Assembly (NCBI RefSeq): GCF_000016385.1
Contig: NC_009376.1
Coordinates: 434,001-498,000, forward strand
Reading direction: 5' to 3'
DNA length: 64,000 nucleotides
Source of the DNA: Pyrobaculum arsenaticum DSM 13514
GTDB lineage: Archaea > Thermoproteota > Thermoprotei > Thermoproteales > Thermoproteaceae
A program made the translations under genes and the position numbers. Under the pieces are notes generated by a model. The model was given only the letters and a program-made list of their open reading frames with translations. It searched no databases and was not told where the DNA came from. This document shows, one piece after another, positions 9,208-18,227 of this stretch (position 1 is its first letter; each line of letters starts with the position of its first letter).

Positions 9208-9876
9208 AGCCAGCCGCGGAGAGGATGAGGTAGTGGACTGACAGCTGCACCGACGGCCCGACTAGGAGAGCGTAGAGGGAGTACTTAGACTTTGAAGACA
9301 GAGCGGCGAAGACCGCTAAGGGAAGTAACAAAACCTGGCTTAGGCCTAGGCCAAATACGAAAATCATCCCCATGTAGTAAGGAGAGGCCAATACTGCTGT
9401 GAGAGTCAATGCGCTTGCAATAACCGCCTTTACAAGCGCCTTCCGGCTAATCCCCGCCGTGAGGGGGAGGAGCGCCCATGCCCACTCCAAATATGGCTGA
9501 GCTGCAAGTGTGCCGAGCTCCTTCAAGGCTCCTTCAACTAAGTAGTAGGCGCCGTATGCGCAGGCGATTTTCGACCTCCAATAGAGGGCAGATACCGCCG
9601 GGAGGAGGAACAACGCCTTCACCCCTACGCCGAGGTAGTCGTGGGCTAGATCTAAGCCGGCAAGTGCCACTGCCAGCGCCCCCAGAAGCCGCTGTCCCGA
9701 CCTCCCAAATAGGAAAAAGGAGTAGAGATACAGCGCCAGCATGGACACATAGCCAACCCACTGGATCAGCTGGAATAGGACATACGTGGCTGGGTTGTGC
9801 GGGACGAATATCCAGAGTCTGTTAAGCGTTCTGTTAAGTAGAAACTCTAGAAAAAGAAGAAGGAGAAAAAATCCAT
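9185..9876 (-). CDS. Membrane protein of nar operon, start frameshifted
   Basis: Polytopic membrane protein of about 230 aa with some seven hydrophobic segments, between the heme-subunit gene and the hypothetical gene. Its reading frame has no ATG, GTG or TTG at the expected position. However, an ATG lies directly after the upstream stop codon (TAA, then ATG at 9876), and reading from it meets a stop after nine codons. Adding one T to the T6 run (complement of A6 at 9866-9871) would join this ATG to the frame and give a normal hydrophobic start, MDFFLLLLFLEF. Either a real indel, a sequencing slip or slippage is possible. It could serve as quinol-oxidising anchor, but I see no clear NarI signature. 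Confidence 0.5.
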
Positions 9877-10809
9877 TTACTTTTTCCGGAGCGCTAAGCC
9901 TGCCAGAAGCGCTATCACTGCGATCAATACTCCTATAACTACCCACGCCCATGTCGGCGTAGTCTCCACCAGCTTTGTGGTAGTTATGGTGACCGCTTGC
10001 GTGGCTCCAGGCGCCGGTGTCGTTGTCTGCGTTGCTGTTGCCGTCTGCACGGCAACTGGCATCTCTAACTGCAACGCAACCCAGCCGCTGGTCGCCTTGA
10101 GGCCGCCCCTCTCGCCCCTCGACCCGTCCCATGTGGCAAAGGCGGCGTTGAAGGACTTCCCGGCCAACGACGCCATTAGCGGGTGGACGGAGCCAAGAGG
10201 CCTTATTAGAATTACGTACCACTTCCCGTCTTTATACACCGCAATGTCTGTGACTACTTGGGCTGAGGCAGGCAGTAGCTCCACAGGAGACGTAGGTGTT
10301 GCCTGGAGTCCCAGCGCCTCCCTCTGCTGTGGGTTCAGGCCGTAGCCCGCGCCGGCCACCAAGTTCTCAGCGCCGAGACCTGCCTTCCAGTATATGATAT
10401 TCACCGGGTTGTCCACAGTACCCATGCATATATAGGGAAGCTGTGCCCTCGACACTGGGAACTGCACCGCCACGGCGTCTGGGAACACGTCTAGCCCGCC
10501 CGGCGTAACTACGTCCTCTGTCGCGTCGCTCCACACTAGCAGAAACGCTATGTGCGTCCCGTTGTGCACAGCAGACACCGACACCGTGCGGCTTTCAGTA
10601 GCGGCGGGAAGCGGGTAGACCAAGGTCTGCGAGGTCAGCGGCACGTCCACAGGCTTAGGCCAGGCCGAGGAGGCGGGGTCAGTCGGCAACGTGCCGTTGA
10701 CGAATTTGACGACAACCGCCGCCTCCTGCGCCGTTACCACCAGCACGCCTGTCAGCGCAAGCAACAAGGCGGCAATAATTATCCCCAGGTGAATTATCGC
10801 CGACCTCAT
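9877..10809 (-). CDS. Heme-b subunit, ethylbenzene-dehydrogenase-gamma-like
   Basis: 310 aa with an N-terminal signal/membrane segment (residues about 5-28), a DmsC/EbDH-gamma-like beta domain (HNGTHIAFLLVWSDATED, followed by VFPDAVAVQFPV), a Thr-rich linker and a C-terminal membrane anchor ending in LALRKK. This family binds heme b and passes electrons to the Fe-S subunit of exported molybdoenzymes. The size fits the roughly 32-kDa third subunit reported for purified Pyrobaculum nitrate reductase, as I recall it. It is coupled to narH by an ATGA overlap. In this outward-facing Nar it probably replaces the usual NarI cytochrome. Confidence 0.72.
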   Translation of the reverse strand: MRSAIIHLGIIIAALLLALTGVLVVTAQEAAVVVKFVNGTLPTDPASSAWPKPVDVPLTSQTLVYPLPAATESRTVSVSAVHNGTHIAFLLVWSDATEDVVTPGGLDVFPDAVAVQFPVSRAQLPYICMGTVDNPVNIIYWKAGLGAENLVAGAGYGLNPQQREALGLQATPTSPVELLPASAQVVTDIAVYKDGKWYVILIRPLGSVHPLMASLAGKSFNAAFATWDGSRGERGGLKATSGWVALQLEMPVAVQTATATQTTTPAPGATQAVTITTTKLVETTPTWAWVVIGVLIAVIALLAGLALRKK

Positions 10810-12227
10810 GGCAACCCCGCCACGCCCCTTTCTACGTATGGATTGGCGGCATACCTCTTCGGATTTGTCGGAATTACAAACCTGTCCTCGTACCGCGCTA
10901 TGGCGAAGAGGCGGTACATCTCCTCGGCGTCTGCCTCTGTTAGCCCCGCCTTTGCCAGCGCTACTTTGGCCTTGTCCGCCAGGCCGGGCTCAGCCACGTT
11001 TTTAGCCCTCTCATATATCCTAACAGCCAGCAACTTCTTAAGCGCTTGTTCAATAAGCATGGTGTCGCCACCTGTGAACATGTTAGCCAGGTACTTGATA
11101 GGTATCCTCAATTCATTCACCTTGGGCATAATGTCTGTGATCTTCGCCCCGTAGGCCCTCTCAAACGTAGTCACCACCGGGCTGAGGGGCGGCACGTAGA
11201 ACACCATTGGCAGAGTCCTAAATTCAGGACGCAACGGGAATGCCACCTTCCACTTCTTCACCATTTTGTAGACAGGCGATCTCTGGGCAGCTTTAATCCA
11301 GTCGTCTGGAATCCCACTTTCCTTAGCAACGCTCACAACCGCGGGGTCGTAGGGGTCTAGTAGCACTTCGTCGATGAACCTCTTCACCAGTTGTGACACC
11401 TCGGGGGTCGCCGCAACGTCAAGCACTTTATCGGCGTCGTAGAGCAACACGCCGAGGTATCTAATCTTCCCCACGCACGTGAGAGAGCACACAGTGGGCT
11501 GGCCAGCCTCTATTCTCGGGTAGCAGAAGACGCACTTCTCCGACTTTCCTGTCTTCCAGTTGTAGTACACCTTCTTGTAGGGACAAGCGGCAACGCAGTA
11601 GCGATAGCCGCGGCACCTATTCTGATCCACCAACACTATGCCGTCTTCCTCCCTCTTGTATATGGCCTTTCTCGGACACGCCGCAAGACACGACGGGTTG
11701 AGACAGTGGTTGCAGATTCTCGGTAAGTACATCATAAACACGTCCTTGAACTGCTGGTAGATCTCCTTCTGCAAACCGTCCAAGCCGGGATCCTCCAAGA
11801 TCAAGTCGGCGCCGGCAAGGTCGTCGTTCCAGTTAGGGCCGTAGGTCACGTCCATGGACTCGCCGTCTATCAACGAGATGGGACGCGCCACGGGCTGCTG
11901 GTCTGACTGCTTCTCCGAGAACAACACCTCGTAGTCGTACGTCCAGGGATGGTAGTAGTCCTCCATCGAGGGCGGTTTGTAGTTCTTCGTGATCTCAATC
12001 TTTAGCTTAAGCCTGCCACCATCCAGCGCCCAGCCGCCGTTGTACCTGTTCTGGTTCTCCCACTGCCTCGGGTAGCCAGGCCCTGGGCGCGTCTCCACGT
12101 TGTTCCACCACATATACTCAGCTCCGGCTCTGTTCGTCCACACGTTTTTACAAGTCACAGAGCAAGTGTGGCAGCCAATACACTTGTCGAGGTTCATCAC
12201 CATGGCGATCTGGGCGCGGACGTTCAT
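10806..12227 (-). CDS. narH: Nitrate reductase beta subunit NarH
   Basis: Fe-S electron-transfer subunit of the respiratory nitrate reductase, 473 aa. Four cysteine clusters are visible: CIGCHTCSVTC at residue 17, CNHCLNPSCLAACP, CRGYRYCVAACPYKKVY and CVFCYPRIEAGQPTVC. In the third group a Tyr sits where E. coli NarH has the Trp that goes with its 3Fe-4S cluster. It is coupled to narG upstream and to the heme subunit downstream by ATGA overlaps. Confidence 0.93.
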   Translation of the reverse strand: MNVRAQIAMVMNLDKCIGCHTCSVTCKNVWTNRAGAEYMWWNNVETRPGPGYPRQWENQNRYNGGWALDGGRLKLKIEITKNYKPPSMEDYYHPWTYDYEVLFSEKQSDQQPVARPISLIDGESMDVTYGPNWNDDLAGADLILEDPGLDGLQKEIYQQFKDVFMMYLPRICNHCLNPSCLAACPRKAIYKREEDGIVLVDQNRCRGYRYCVAACPYKKVYYNWKTGKSEKCVFCYPRIEAGQPTVCSLTCVGKIRYLGVLLYDADKVLDVAATPEVSQLVKRFIDEVLLDPYDPAVVSVAKESGIPDDWIKAAQRSPVYKMVKKWKVAFPLRPEFRTLPMVFYVPPLSPVVTTFERAYGAKITDIMPKVNELRIPIKYLANMFTGGDTMLIEQALKKLLAVRIYERAKNVAEPGLADKAKVALAKAGLTEADAEEMYRLFAIARYEDRFVIPTNPKRYAANPYVERGVAGLP

Positions 12228-15200
12228 AGCCTCACCCTCCCAGCAGGCCTCACTACTACTAGCGTATCTCTGTTCACGCCGGTAGGGCCGTAGTAGTTAA
12301 AGGACCAGCTCAGCTGGGCGTAGCCGCCCACCATCTTAGTCGGCTTTAGATGCGTCACCGTGACGCTGTTGTGGATGCCGGCCCTCTTACCTGTAAGCGG
12401 CGATATGGGGACATATACGTGCCTCTCCTGGGCGTGATACATGATGGCCGTCCCCCTGGGAATCCTAGGGCTGACGGCTGCCCTCGCCACAATTACGCCA
12501 TTGGCGTTATATACCTCAATCCAGTCGTTGTCCTTAATGCCCAGCCAAGTGGCGTCCTCGTTGTTGATCCACACAACCTGGCCGCCGCGGAACAGCGTGA
12601 GCATAATTAAGTTATCCCAAAACTCGGAGTGGATATTCCACTTGCCGTGTGGAGTGAGGTAGCGCAGTACTAGGAACTTCTGGCCGCCTGACTCCACCCT
12701 GTACTTCTTCTCGTCGTACCACCAGTCGCCGAGATTAACGCCGGCTAGCAGTCCCGCCATGATCCTGTCCATAGGCCTCTTATACGTCGGCAACGCCTCG
12801 CCCAGCTCCCTAAACCACTCGTGGTCAATGTAGAAGTGCTGCCTACCTGTGAGGGTGCGCCACGGGACGAGGCGCTCTGTGTTTACGGTAAACGGCGAAT
12901 AGGTCCTGCCAGGCGCCTCAATGCCGTTCCACACCGGAGAGGTAGTCACCCTCCTAGGCTGAGCCACAATGTCGTTAAACGCAATCCTATGCTCCTTTGC
13001 TGGGAGATCCTTTAGCGGCAACCCCACGACCTTTTCCAGATTACTCCAAGCCATGTAGGCCACCTCGCCGTTAGACTCAGGGGATATCGCCAACATGGCC
13101 TCTGCCGCCTGCTTATCCCGCTCAATGCTGGGGCATCCGCCCACGTTTGCGCATTGGCTGAGCACGTAATCGGAGGCGGCCTTCGTCGCGCCGTTTTTCT
13201 CCACAAGCCACTTGTAGCTCTCAACCGGCTTAAACGCCGGTATGCCCTTAGCCGTGACGCCTGTGGTTACTACAAGCGGGCCTAGGGTGATGTACATGTC
13301 GTAGACGTCCCAGTACCTCCTCCTTACAAGCGCCACCGCGGCCATGGTCTTGCCGGGCACTGGATCCGCCTCGCCCTTCTTCCAGTCCTTCACCTCGCCG
13401 AAGGGCTGGGCGATCTCCGCGGCTGAGTCGTGCATCAAAGCGGTTAACACCACGTCGTATGCCTCCTGCGGTAGGTACTTGCGCGCCATCTCTGAGAACT
13501 TCTTTGCCAGCTCTCTGAAGATGTCCCAGTCGGCCTTGGCCTCCCACGGCGGGTCGACGGCCGGGGTGAACGGGTGTATGAATGTGTGCATGTCTGTCAT
13601 GCTGAGATCGTACTTCTCGTACCACGTCGCCGCGGGTAGCACAACGTCTGCGTAAACGGCTGACGTGGCCATTCTGAAGTCCAGCACTACTAAGAGGTCG
13701 AGCTTCCCCTCAGGGGCGGGCTTGCGTATGTTTACCTCCTTGACTAGGCCCTCCTCCACGGCCACCTCCCTATTCATTACGTTGTTGTCCGTGCCTAAGA
13801 GGTGTTTTAGGAAGTACTCGTGGCCTTTAGACGAGGAGCCGAGGAGGTTCGCCCTCCACACAAAGAGCACCCTTGGCCAGTTCTCCGGCGCGTCGGGATC
13901 CTCGATAGCCAGCTTTATCTCGCCGTTTTTCAACATCTCCGCCACCCTCCTCGCCACGTAGGCGCCCAGTTGCGCCTGCTGAATGCCTTGGGCAGTTGTC
14001 TCCTTCACCAGCTTATCGCCCAGCTCAAGCGGGTTTACGTTAAGCGACGGGTAGAAGGGAAGCCAGCCGAGCCTCACCGCAATTACGTTTGCGTCCATCT
14101 CGTGTAGGTTGCCCCACTTCTTGGCCCAAGGCGCGGCGTAATACTTTGTGGTAACCGGGTCGTAGCGCCACTGGTCGGTGTGGACATACCAATAGCTAGG
14201 AGAGTTTTGTTGCCTAGGTGGTCTCACCCAGTCGAGGGCAAAGGCTATGGTAGACCACCCGATAAGCGTCCTTATCTTTTCTTGGCCCACGTAGTGCGCC
14301 CAGCCGCCGCCGTTCTTTCCCTGCGTCCCTCCCAGCAATACCAGCAGTAGCACAGAACGGTATATCAAGTCGGTGTGGTACCAGTGGTTTATGCCAGGCC
14401 CCACGAATATCATCGCCCACCCGCCGCAGGGCGTTGCGTCGTCGCCGAAGAACGGCGGATCTGAAGGCTTCCCAAATACCGGCTTTGAGTAAACGGCAGT
14501 GTTCATAAACTCCCTGGCCACTTGTATGGCGAGATCGCGGGACACGCCGGTTATCGCCTCCTGCCACGCCGGGGTATAGGGCTTGGGGTCGTTGTAGTCG
14601 GCGGGGTAGTCGCCTCCGAGATCGCCTCTCTTGACGCCTAGGTGTGCCGCCAATAGGTCGAATACGGTCGTGATGTATTTATCGCCTATCTTTACCGCCG
14701 GGACCTCCCGCACAAAGGCCTTGACGTCGAAGTCCATTGCGAAGAACTTCACCGGAACTTTCTCATAGCGGCCTAGTTCCATGATGGAGAGCACGGGGTC
14801 TATGTCCCCCTCGCCCTTTGCAGTTATGCCCTTCAGCTGGAGATTCCAATTCCCGCTACCGTCCCACCTAAAGCCGATGGAGCCGTATGGCACGGCGAGT
14901 GTGCCGTCCTTCTGGACGACCACAGTCTTCCACTCGGGGTTGGCCCCCACCTTGTCCTTAAGCTCAGGCACATCGCTTGCCCTCAAGAACCTCCCCTGGA
15001 GGTACGTCCCGTCGCCAGCGGGCTCGAGGATGACTAAGAAGGGAAGATCGGTATACCTCCTTGCGTATTCCCTCAGACATTTGAACTGCCTATCCACGTA
15101 GAACTCCTTAAGCGCCACGTGGCCCATTGCCATACCCAGCGCCGCGTCTGTGCCTGGGAGCGCCGGGACCCATATGTCGGCAAATTTCACGTGTTCACTA

Positions 15201-16105
15201 TAGTCGGGGCTTACCACAGCCACCTTGGCCCCCCTGTATCTGGCCTGGGTGTACATCTGGGCGTCGGGGGTGCGGGTCAAGGGGAGGTTGGTCCCCCACA
15301 CAATCATGTACTGGGCGTGGAACCAGTCGGCCGACTCAGGGACGTCTGTCTGTTCGCCCCACATCTGGGGGCTGGCCGGCGGCAGGTCTGCGTACCAGTC
15401 GTAGAACGAGCCCATGACACCGCCTATTAGCTCTATAAAGCGGGCGCCGGCTGCGTACGAGACTGGGCTCATGGCGGGAATTGGGGTAAAGCCGTATATC
15501 CTGTCGGGGCCGTACTTCTTGATTGTGTATATCAACGCGGCTGAGACCAGCTCAAGCGCCTCGTCCCAAGTCACCCTCGCCCAGCCGGCCTTCCCCCTCG
15601 CCTTTTGATAGGCCGCTCTGTTTGCGGGATCCTCCACAATGCGGCGCCACGCCTCCACTGGATCTCCCGTCTGCTGTTTAAAGCGGCGGTACATGTCTAT
15701 CAACACGCCGCGTACGTATGGGTACTTAACCCTCAGCGGGGAGTAGACATACCAAGAAAAGGAGGCTCCCCTGGGGCAACCCCTAGGCTCGTAGTTGGGT
15801 ATATCTGGCGCGATGTCGGGATAGTCTGTGGCCTGCAACTCCCAGACGATAAGCCCGTCCTTCACATAGACGTTCCACGAGCAACTTCCTGTGCAGTTGA
15901 CGCCGTGGGTAGATCTCGCCACCTTGTCGTACTGCCATCTCCGGCGGTACACCTCCTCCCAGCTACGATCTGGGTACTGGAGCCTCGTCTCACGGAACTC
16001 AGCCAGCGGCTTCAAATACTGGAGATTCTGCGCCAACGCCAACACGCCTGAAGCGGCGCCAATTGTGGCAGCAGCGGCAAGAACTTGTCTACGAGTGATT
16101 TGCAT
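12224..16105 (-). CDS. narG: Nitrate reductase alpha subunit NarG, Tat-exported
   Basis: Mo-bis-MGD catalytic subunit, about 1293 aa, reducing nitrate to nitrite. It starts with a twin-arginine signal (ITRRQVLAAAATIGAASG), so the active site faces outside the membrane as in other archaeal Nar. The FS0 cluster motif HGVNCTGSCSW (His-x3-Cys-x3-Cys) and the Mo-ligand Asp region YDWYADLPPASPQ with GEQTDVPES are intact. ATG 16105 is chosen because the Tat motif follows at once; an upstream ATG at 16135 would add ten unlikely residues. No NarJ/TorD chaperone gene is seen nearby. The promoter carries an inverted ATATCGAGA pair. Confidence 0.95.
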   Translation of the reverse strand: MQITRRQVLAAAATIGAASGVLALAQNLQYLKPLAEFRETRLQYPDRSWEEVYRRRWQYDKVARSTHGVNCTGSCSWNVYVKDGLIVWELQATDYPDIAPDIPNYEPRGCPRGASFSWYVYSPLRVKYPYVRGVLIDMYRRFKQQTGDPVEAWRRIVEDPANRAAYQKARGKAGWARVTWDEALELVSAALIYTIKKYGPDRIYGFTPIPAMSPVSYAAGARFIELIGGVMGSFYDWYADLPPASPQMWGEQTDVPESADWFHAQYMIVWGTNLPLTRTPDAQMYTQARYRGAKVAVVSPDYSEHVKFADIWVPALPGTDAALGMAMGHVALKEFYVDRQFKCLREYARRYTDLPFLVILEPAGDGTYLQGRFLRASDVPELKDKVGANPEWKTVVVQKDGTLAVPYGSIGFRWDGSGNWNLQLKGITAKGEGDIDPVLSIMELGRYEKVPVKFFAMDFDVKAFVREVPAVKIGDKYITTVFDLLAAHLGVKRGDLGGDYPADYNDPKPYTPAWQEAITGVSRDLAIQVAREFMNTAVYSKPVFGKPSDPPFFGDDATPCGGWAMIFVGPGINHWYHTDLIYRSVLLLVLLGGTQGKNGGGWAHYVGQEKIRTLIGWSTIAFALDWVRPPRQQNSPSYWYVHTDQWRYDPVTTKYYAAPWAKKWGNLHEMDANVIAVRLGWLPFYPSLNVNPLELGDKLVKETTAQGIQQAQLGAYVARRVAEMLKNGEIKLAIEDPDAPENWPRVLFVWRANLLGSSSKGHEYFLKHLLGTDNNVMNREVAVEEGLVKEVNIRKPAPEGKLDLLVVLDFRMATSAVYADVVLPAATWYEKYDLSMTDMHTFIHPFTPAVDPPWEAKADWDIFRELAKKFSEMARKYLPQEAYDVVLTALMHDSAAEIAQPFGEVKDWKKGEADPVPGKTMAAVALVRRRYWDVYDMYITLGPLVVTTGVTAKGIPAFKPVESYKWLVEKNGATKAASDYVLSQCANVGGCPSIERDKQAAEAMLAISPESNGEVAYMAWSNLEKVVGLPLKDLPAKEHRIAFNDIVAQPRRVTTSPVWNGIEAPGRTYSPFTVNTERLVPWRTLTGRQHFYIDHEWFRELGEALPTYKRPMDRIMAGLLAGVNLGDWWYDEKKYRVESGGQKFLVLRYLTPHGKWNIHSEFWDNLIMLTLFRGGQVVWINNEDATWLGIKDNDWIEVYNANGVIVARAAVSPRIPRGTAIMYHAQERHVYVPISPLTGKRAGIHNSVTVTHLKPTKMVGGYAQLSWSFNYYGPTGVNRDTLVVVRPAGRVRL

Positions 16106-16120
16106 ATATCCACAATTATT

Positions 16121-16164
16121 ATATCGAGAAGACAACGGAAAATACCCTTCAATATTCTCGATAT
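16121..16164 (-). promoter_or_regulatory. Inverted ATATCGAGA repeats at the narG promoter
   Basis: Two inverted copies of the 9-mer ATATCGAGA (16121-16129 and, on the other strand, 16156-16164) lie just upstream of narG. The copy nearer narG overlaps the TATA-like GATATAATAAT. A nested perfect inverted repeat, TTCAATAT-N5-ATATTGAA, occupies 16148-16168. The same 9-mer recurs upstream of the gene at 18121. Candidate operator, no regulator identified. Confidence 0.4.
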
Positions 16165-16193
16165 TGAAATTTTAAGAGATCATGAAAAAAATA

Positions 16194-17552
16194 CTAGTTA
16201 TTTCCAATTTTCTTTAATAAAATAAATATGGTAAATAATGAAAAAGACATAAAGGACATAGTAAGACCTATATCAATAATTGGTAAAACTCTAGTTTTCA
16301 AACTTGCAGAAGCCGCGGCGAGTTGGACTCCGACAATCCCCTTGGAGAACATGGGCGACAGCTCGTAGATAAATGCGCCGGCCAGCGCTGTGGTCCCGCC
16401 AATAACCAAGAGGTAACCTGGAACTACGCGGGCGAGCCCCTTGAACTCGTCTAACAACAGGAGGAACATGGCAGAAGCTACCACAAAGGCGAGCATATGC
16501 CAATGGGCTACGTTGAACGCGATTTCGTCTTCTAGAGGCCAGAGAGTCCTCACAGTCTTTAGCTGAGAGGCCACCATGGGACCTGTGGAGGTTACAAACA
16601 CAACCATCCATATGGGCACTAGGAATAGGCCTAGCTTCACCGGGTCCCGCCACCCGCCTCCCTTAAGCATCGAGGCGAGTCTCAGCCAAAGGAAGAAGAG
16701 GGCTAGGTGGAGGGGCCCAATCCCGCCGAAGATTATCTGGTGTGCTATAGGCCTCCACACAGGTACCACCGCGCTCCCGAAGAGAGTTACCAAGACGCCG
16801 ACTGCTGTTAGGATAAGCGAGGCCTTGTATAGCCTAGGCTTCCACTCCCACATTTTCGCCCACTTCATGCCGATAAACATAACTGCGGCGGCCCATAGAG
16901 CCACTGCGGCGTGGGCGTGGCCAGTCGCTAGAAGCTGGAGCGGCGTCGACGTAGGCGCAAGGCCTCTATACTCGCGAGTTGAGTGCTCCTCAAGGATATA
17001 TATCTTCACCCCCTCGTCAAAACCGAGATGGGCGGCGTATATTGCGCCCATAACTACAGCGCCGAGTAGAGAAACCGCGACGGTGAAGGTTACGGCGCGC
17101 TCCAGGGTCTTCTCCCCCCAGCTTATGCGCAACGGCGACAAAGAAGCCGTGAACAAAAGCCCCGCGAAAAACATCAATGAGAGACCAACTAGCCAGAGGC
17201 CGTGGGCCACGGCACTTCTGCCAAAGTAGGCAAAGACGAGGCCGGAGGGCACTGCAGTGAGCCATCCCGCCAGAGCTGTTGCCCTTATTAGGGGGTCGAG
17301 CCTTTTGTCGTGTTCAACATATACCAACGCGAGGTAGAGCAACGCCGCCATGGCAATAACGGCGGCTATGTGGTAGACCATAATGGCCCTCGCGGCGAAG
17401 TCCTCTTCGGTGGGCCGTATGGTGAGGTACTGAGCCAACGCGTCTTTTACCCCCGCCTCTGCCAGCGGGCCAGACAACAGGCCGAAGAAGATCACAACTG
17501 GTAGGGTGATGAAAAGGAGGAGGTTTACCTCCCTCATCTGGGAGAGCATCAT
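16194..17552 (-). CDS. Twelve-TM histidine-rich membrane protein
   Basis: About 452 aa with some twelve hydrophobic segments and histidines placed inside or at the edge of several of them: MVYHIAA, AVAHGLWLVG, TGHAHAAVALW, PIAHQIIFGG, GPLHLALFF and AHWHMLAFVV. The number of helices and the His pairs recall heme-copper oxidase/NO reductase subunit I or NnrS, but I cannot see a full ligand set and do not assign it. It lies between narG and the qNOR gene and is coupled to the preceding gene by an ATGA overlap (ATG at 17552, with a purine-rich element just before). A heme-binding role in nitrate/NO respiration is an inference. Confidence 0.6.
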   Translation of the reverse strand: MMLSQMREVNLLLFITLPVVIFFGLLSGPLAEAGVKDALAQYLTIRPTEEDFAARAIMVYHIAAVIAMAALLYLALVYVEHDKRLDPLIRATALAGWLTAVPSGLVFAYFGRSAVAHGLWLVGLSLMFFAGLLFTASLSPLRISWGEKTLERAVTFTVAVSLLGAVVMGAIYAAHLGFDEGVKIYILEEHSTREYRGLAPTSTPLQLLATGHAHAAVALWAAAVMFIGMKWAKMWEWKPRLYKASLILTAVGVLVTLFGSAVVPVWRPIAHQIIFGGIGPLHLALFFLWLRLASMLKGGGWRDPVKLGLFLVPIWMVVFVTSTGPMVASQLKTVRTLWPLEDEIAFNVAHWHMLAFVVASAMFLLLLDEFKGLARVVPGYLLVIGGTTALAGAFIYELSPMFSKGIVGVQLAAASASLKTRVLPIIDIGLTMSFMSFSLFTIFILLKKIGNN

Positions 17553-18121
17553 CTCCTCCCCATTATAAAACCGTAGCCGTAGAACAACACCATTAGCAGA
17601 AGGATCCACGGCAACAACGCCGCCACCACTTCAAGCGGCAAGATGGGCCTCGCCATAGCGGCGGAGGCTAAGGCTAGCCCCCCAATTCCTATTAAAACGC
17701 CCCCAGCCGTCACGCCTAGGAAGTGCATGGGCATTGTCCTCTTAACCACGGCGTATATGGGCAATAACACGATGACTAGCCCCGCGACGGCGTGTACGGC
17801 GGGAACGGCGGGCCTAAACGCCGAAATAGCCGCCAGCCCCACAACTACAAATATTAGATACCACCTCCACCACTTGGGGAGAACAAGCTTGAAAACTCCC
17901 AGCGAGATGAAGAGGGGGGTTAAAGCCCCCAGGGGGGCGGCCAGAGGCGACTGCAACGCGGTGAGGCCCACCGCCGCGAGAAGCGCGCTTAGAATGCCTA
18001 AGGCAAAAAGCCCCAGCGCAACAAAGACATCCCCCACCTCCCTTTTCTTCACGTAGCTGTAGAGACAGTAGCCTCCCAGAGCAAAGCACATCACACTTAC
18101 CAATATAAACACGGGGGACAT
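17549..18121 (-). CDS. Six-TM membrane protein of the nar-nor region
   Basis: 190-aa protein made almost wholly of about six transmembrane segments, with basic loops (YVKKREVGD, VVKRTMPMH). Not recognised. It is first in a two-gene unit with the His-rich membrane protein downstream. Its upstream region has a CTTAAGAATT TATA-like element about 25 nt before ATG 18121 and the ATATCGAGA motif shared with narG, which suggests regulation together with nitrate respiration. Confidence 0.6.
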   Translation of the reverse strand: MSPVFILVSVMCFALGGYCLYSYVKKREVGDVFVALGLFALGILSALLAAVGLTALQSPLAAPLGALTPLFISLGVFKLVLPKWWRWYLIFVVVGLAAISAFRPAVPAVHAVAGLVIVLLPIYAVVKRTMPMHFLGVTAGGVLIGIGGLALASAAMARPILPLEVVAALLPWILLLMVLFYGYGFIMGRR

Positions 18122-18166
18122 GTGTATATATGTACTACGAATTCTTAAGTATTATCAACGAGAAAA

Positions 18167-18175
18167 ATATCGAGA
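18167..18175 (-). promoter_or_regulatory. ATATCGAGA motif upstream of 18121 gene
   Basis: Third copy of the 9-mer found twice at the narG promoter, placed just upstream of the TATA-like element of the membrane-protein operon. Candidate shared operator. Confidence 0.35.
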
Positions 18176-18227
18176 TGATTACATGCTTCTTTTCGATTAA
18201 AAAATTTAAAAATGTTGAATTGTTATG

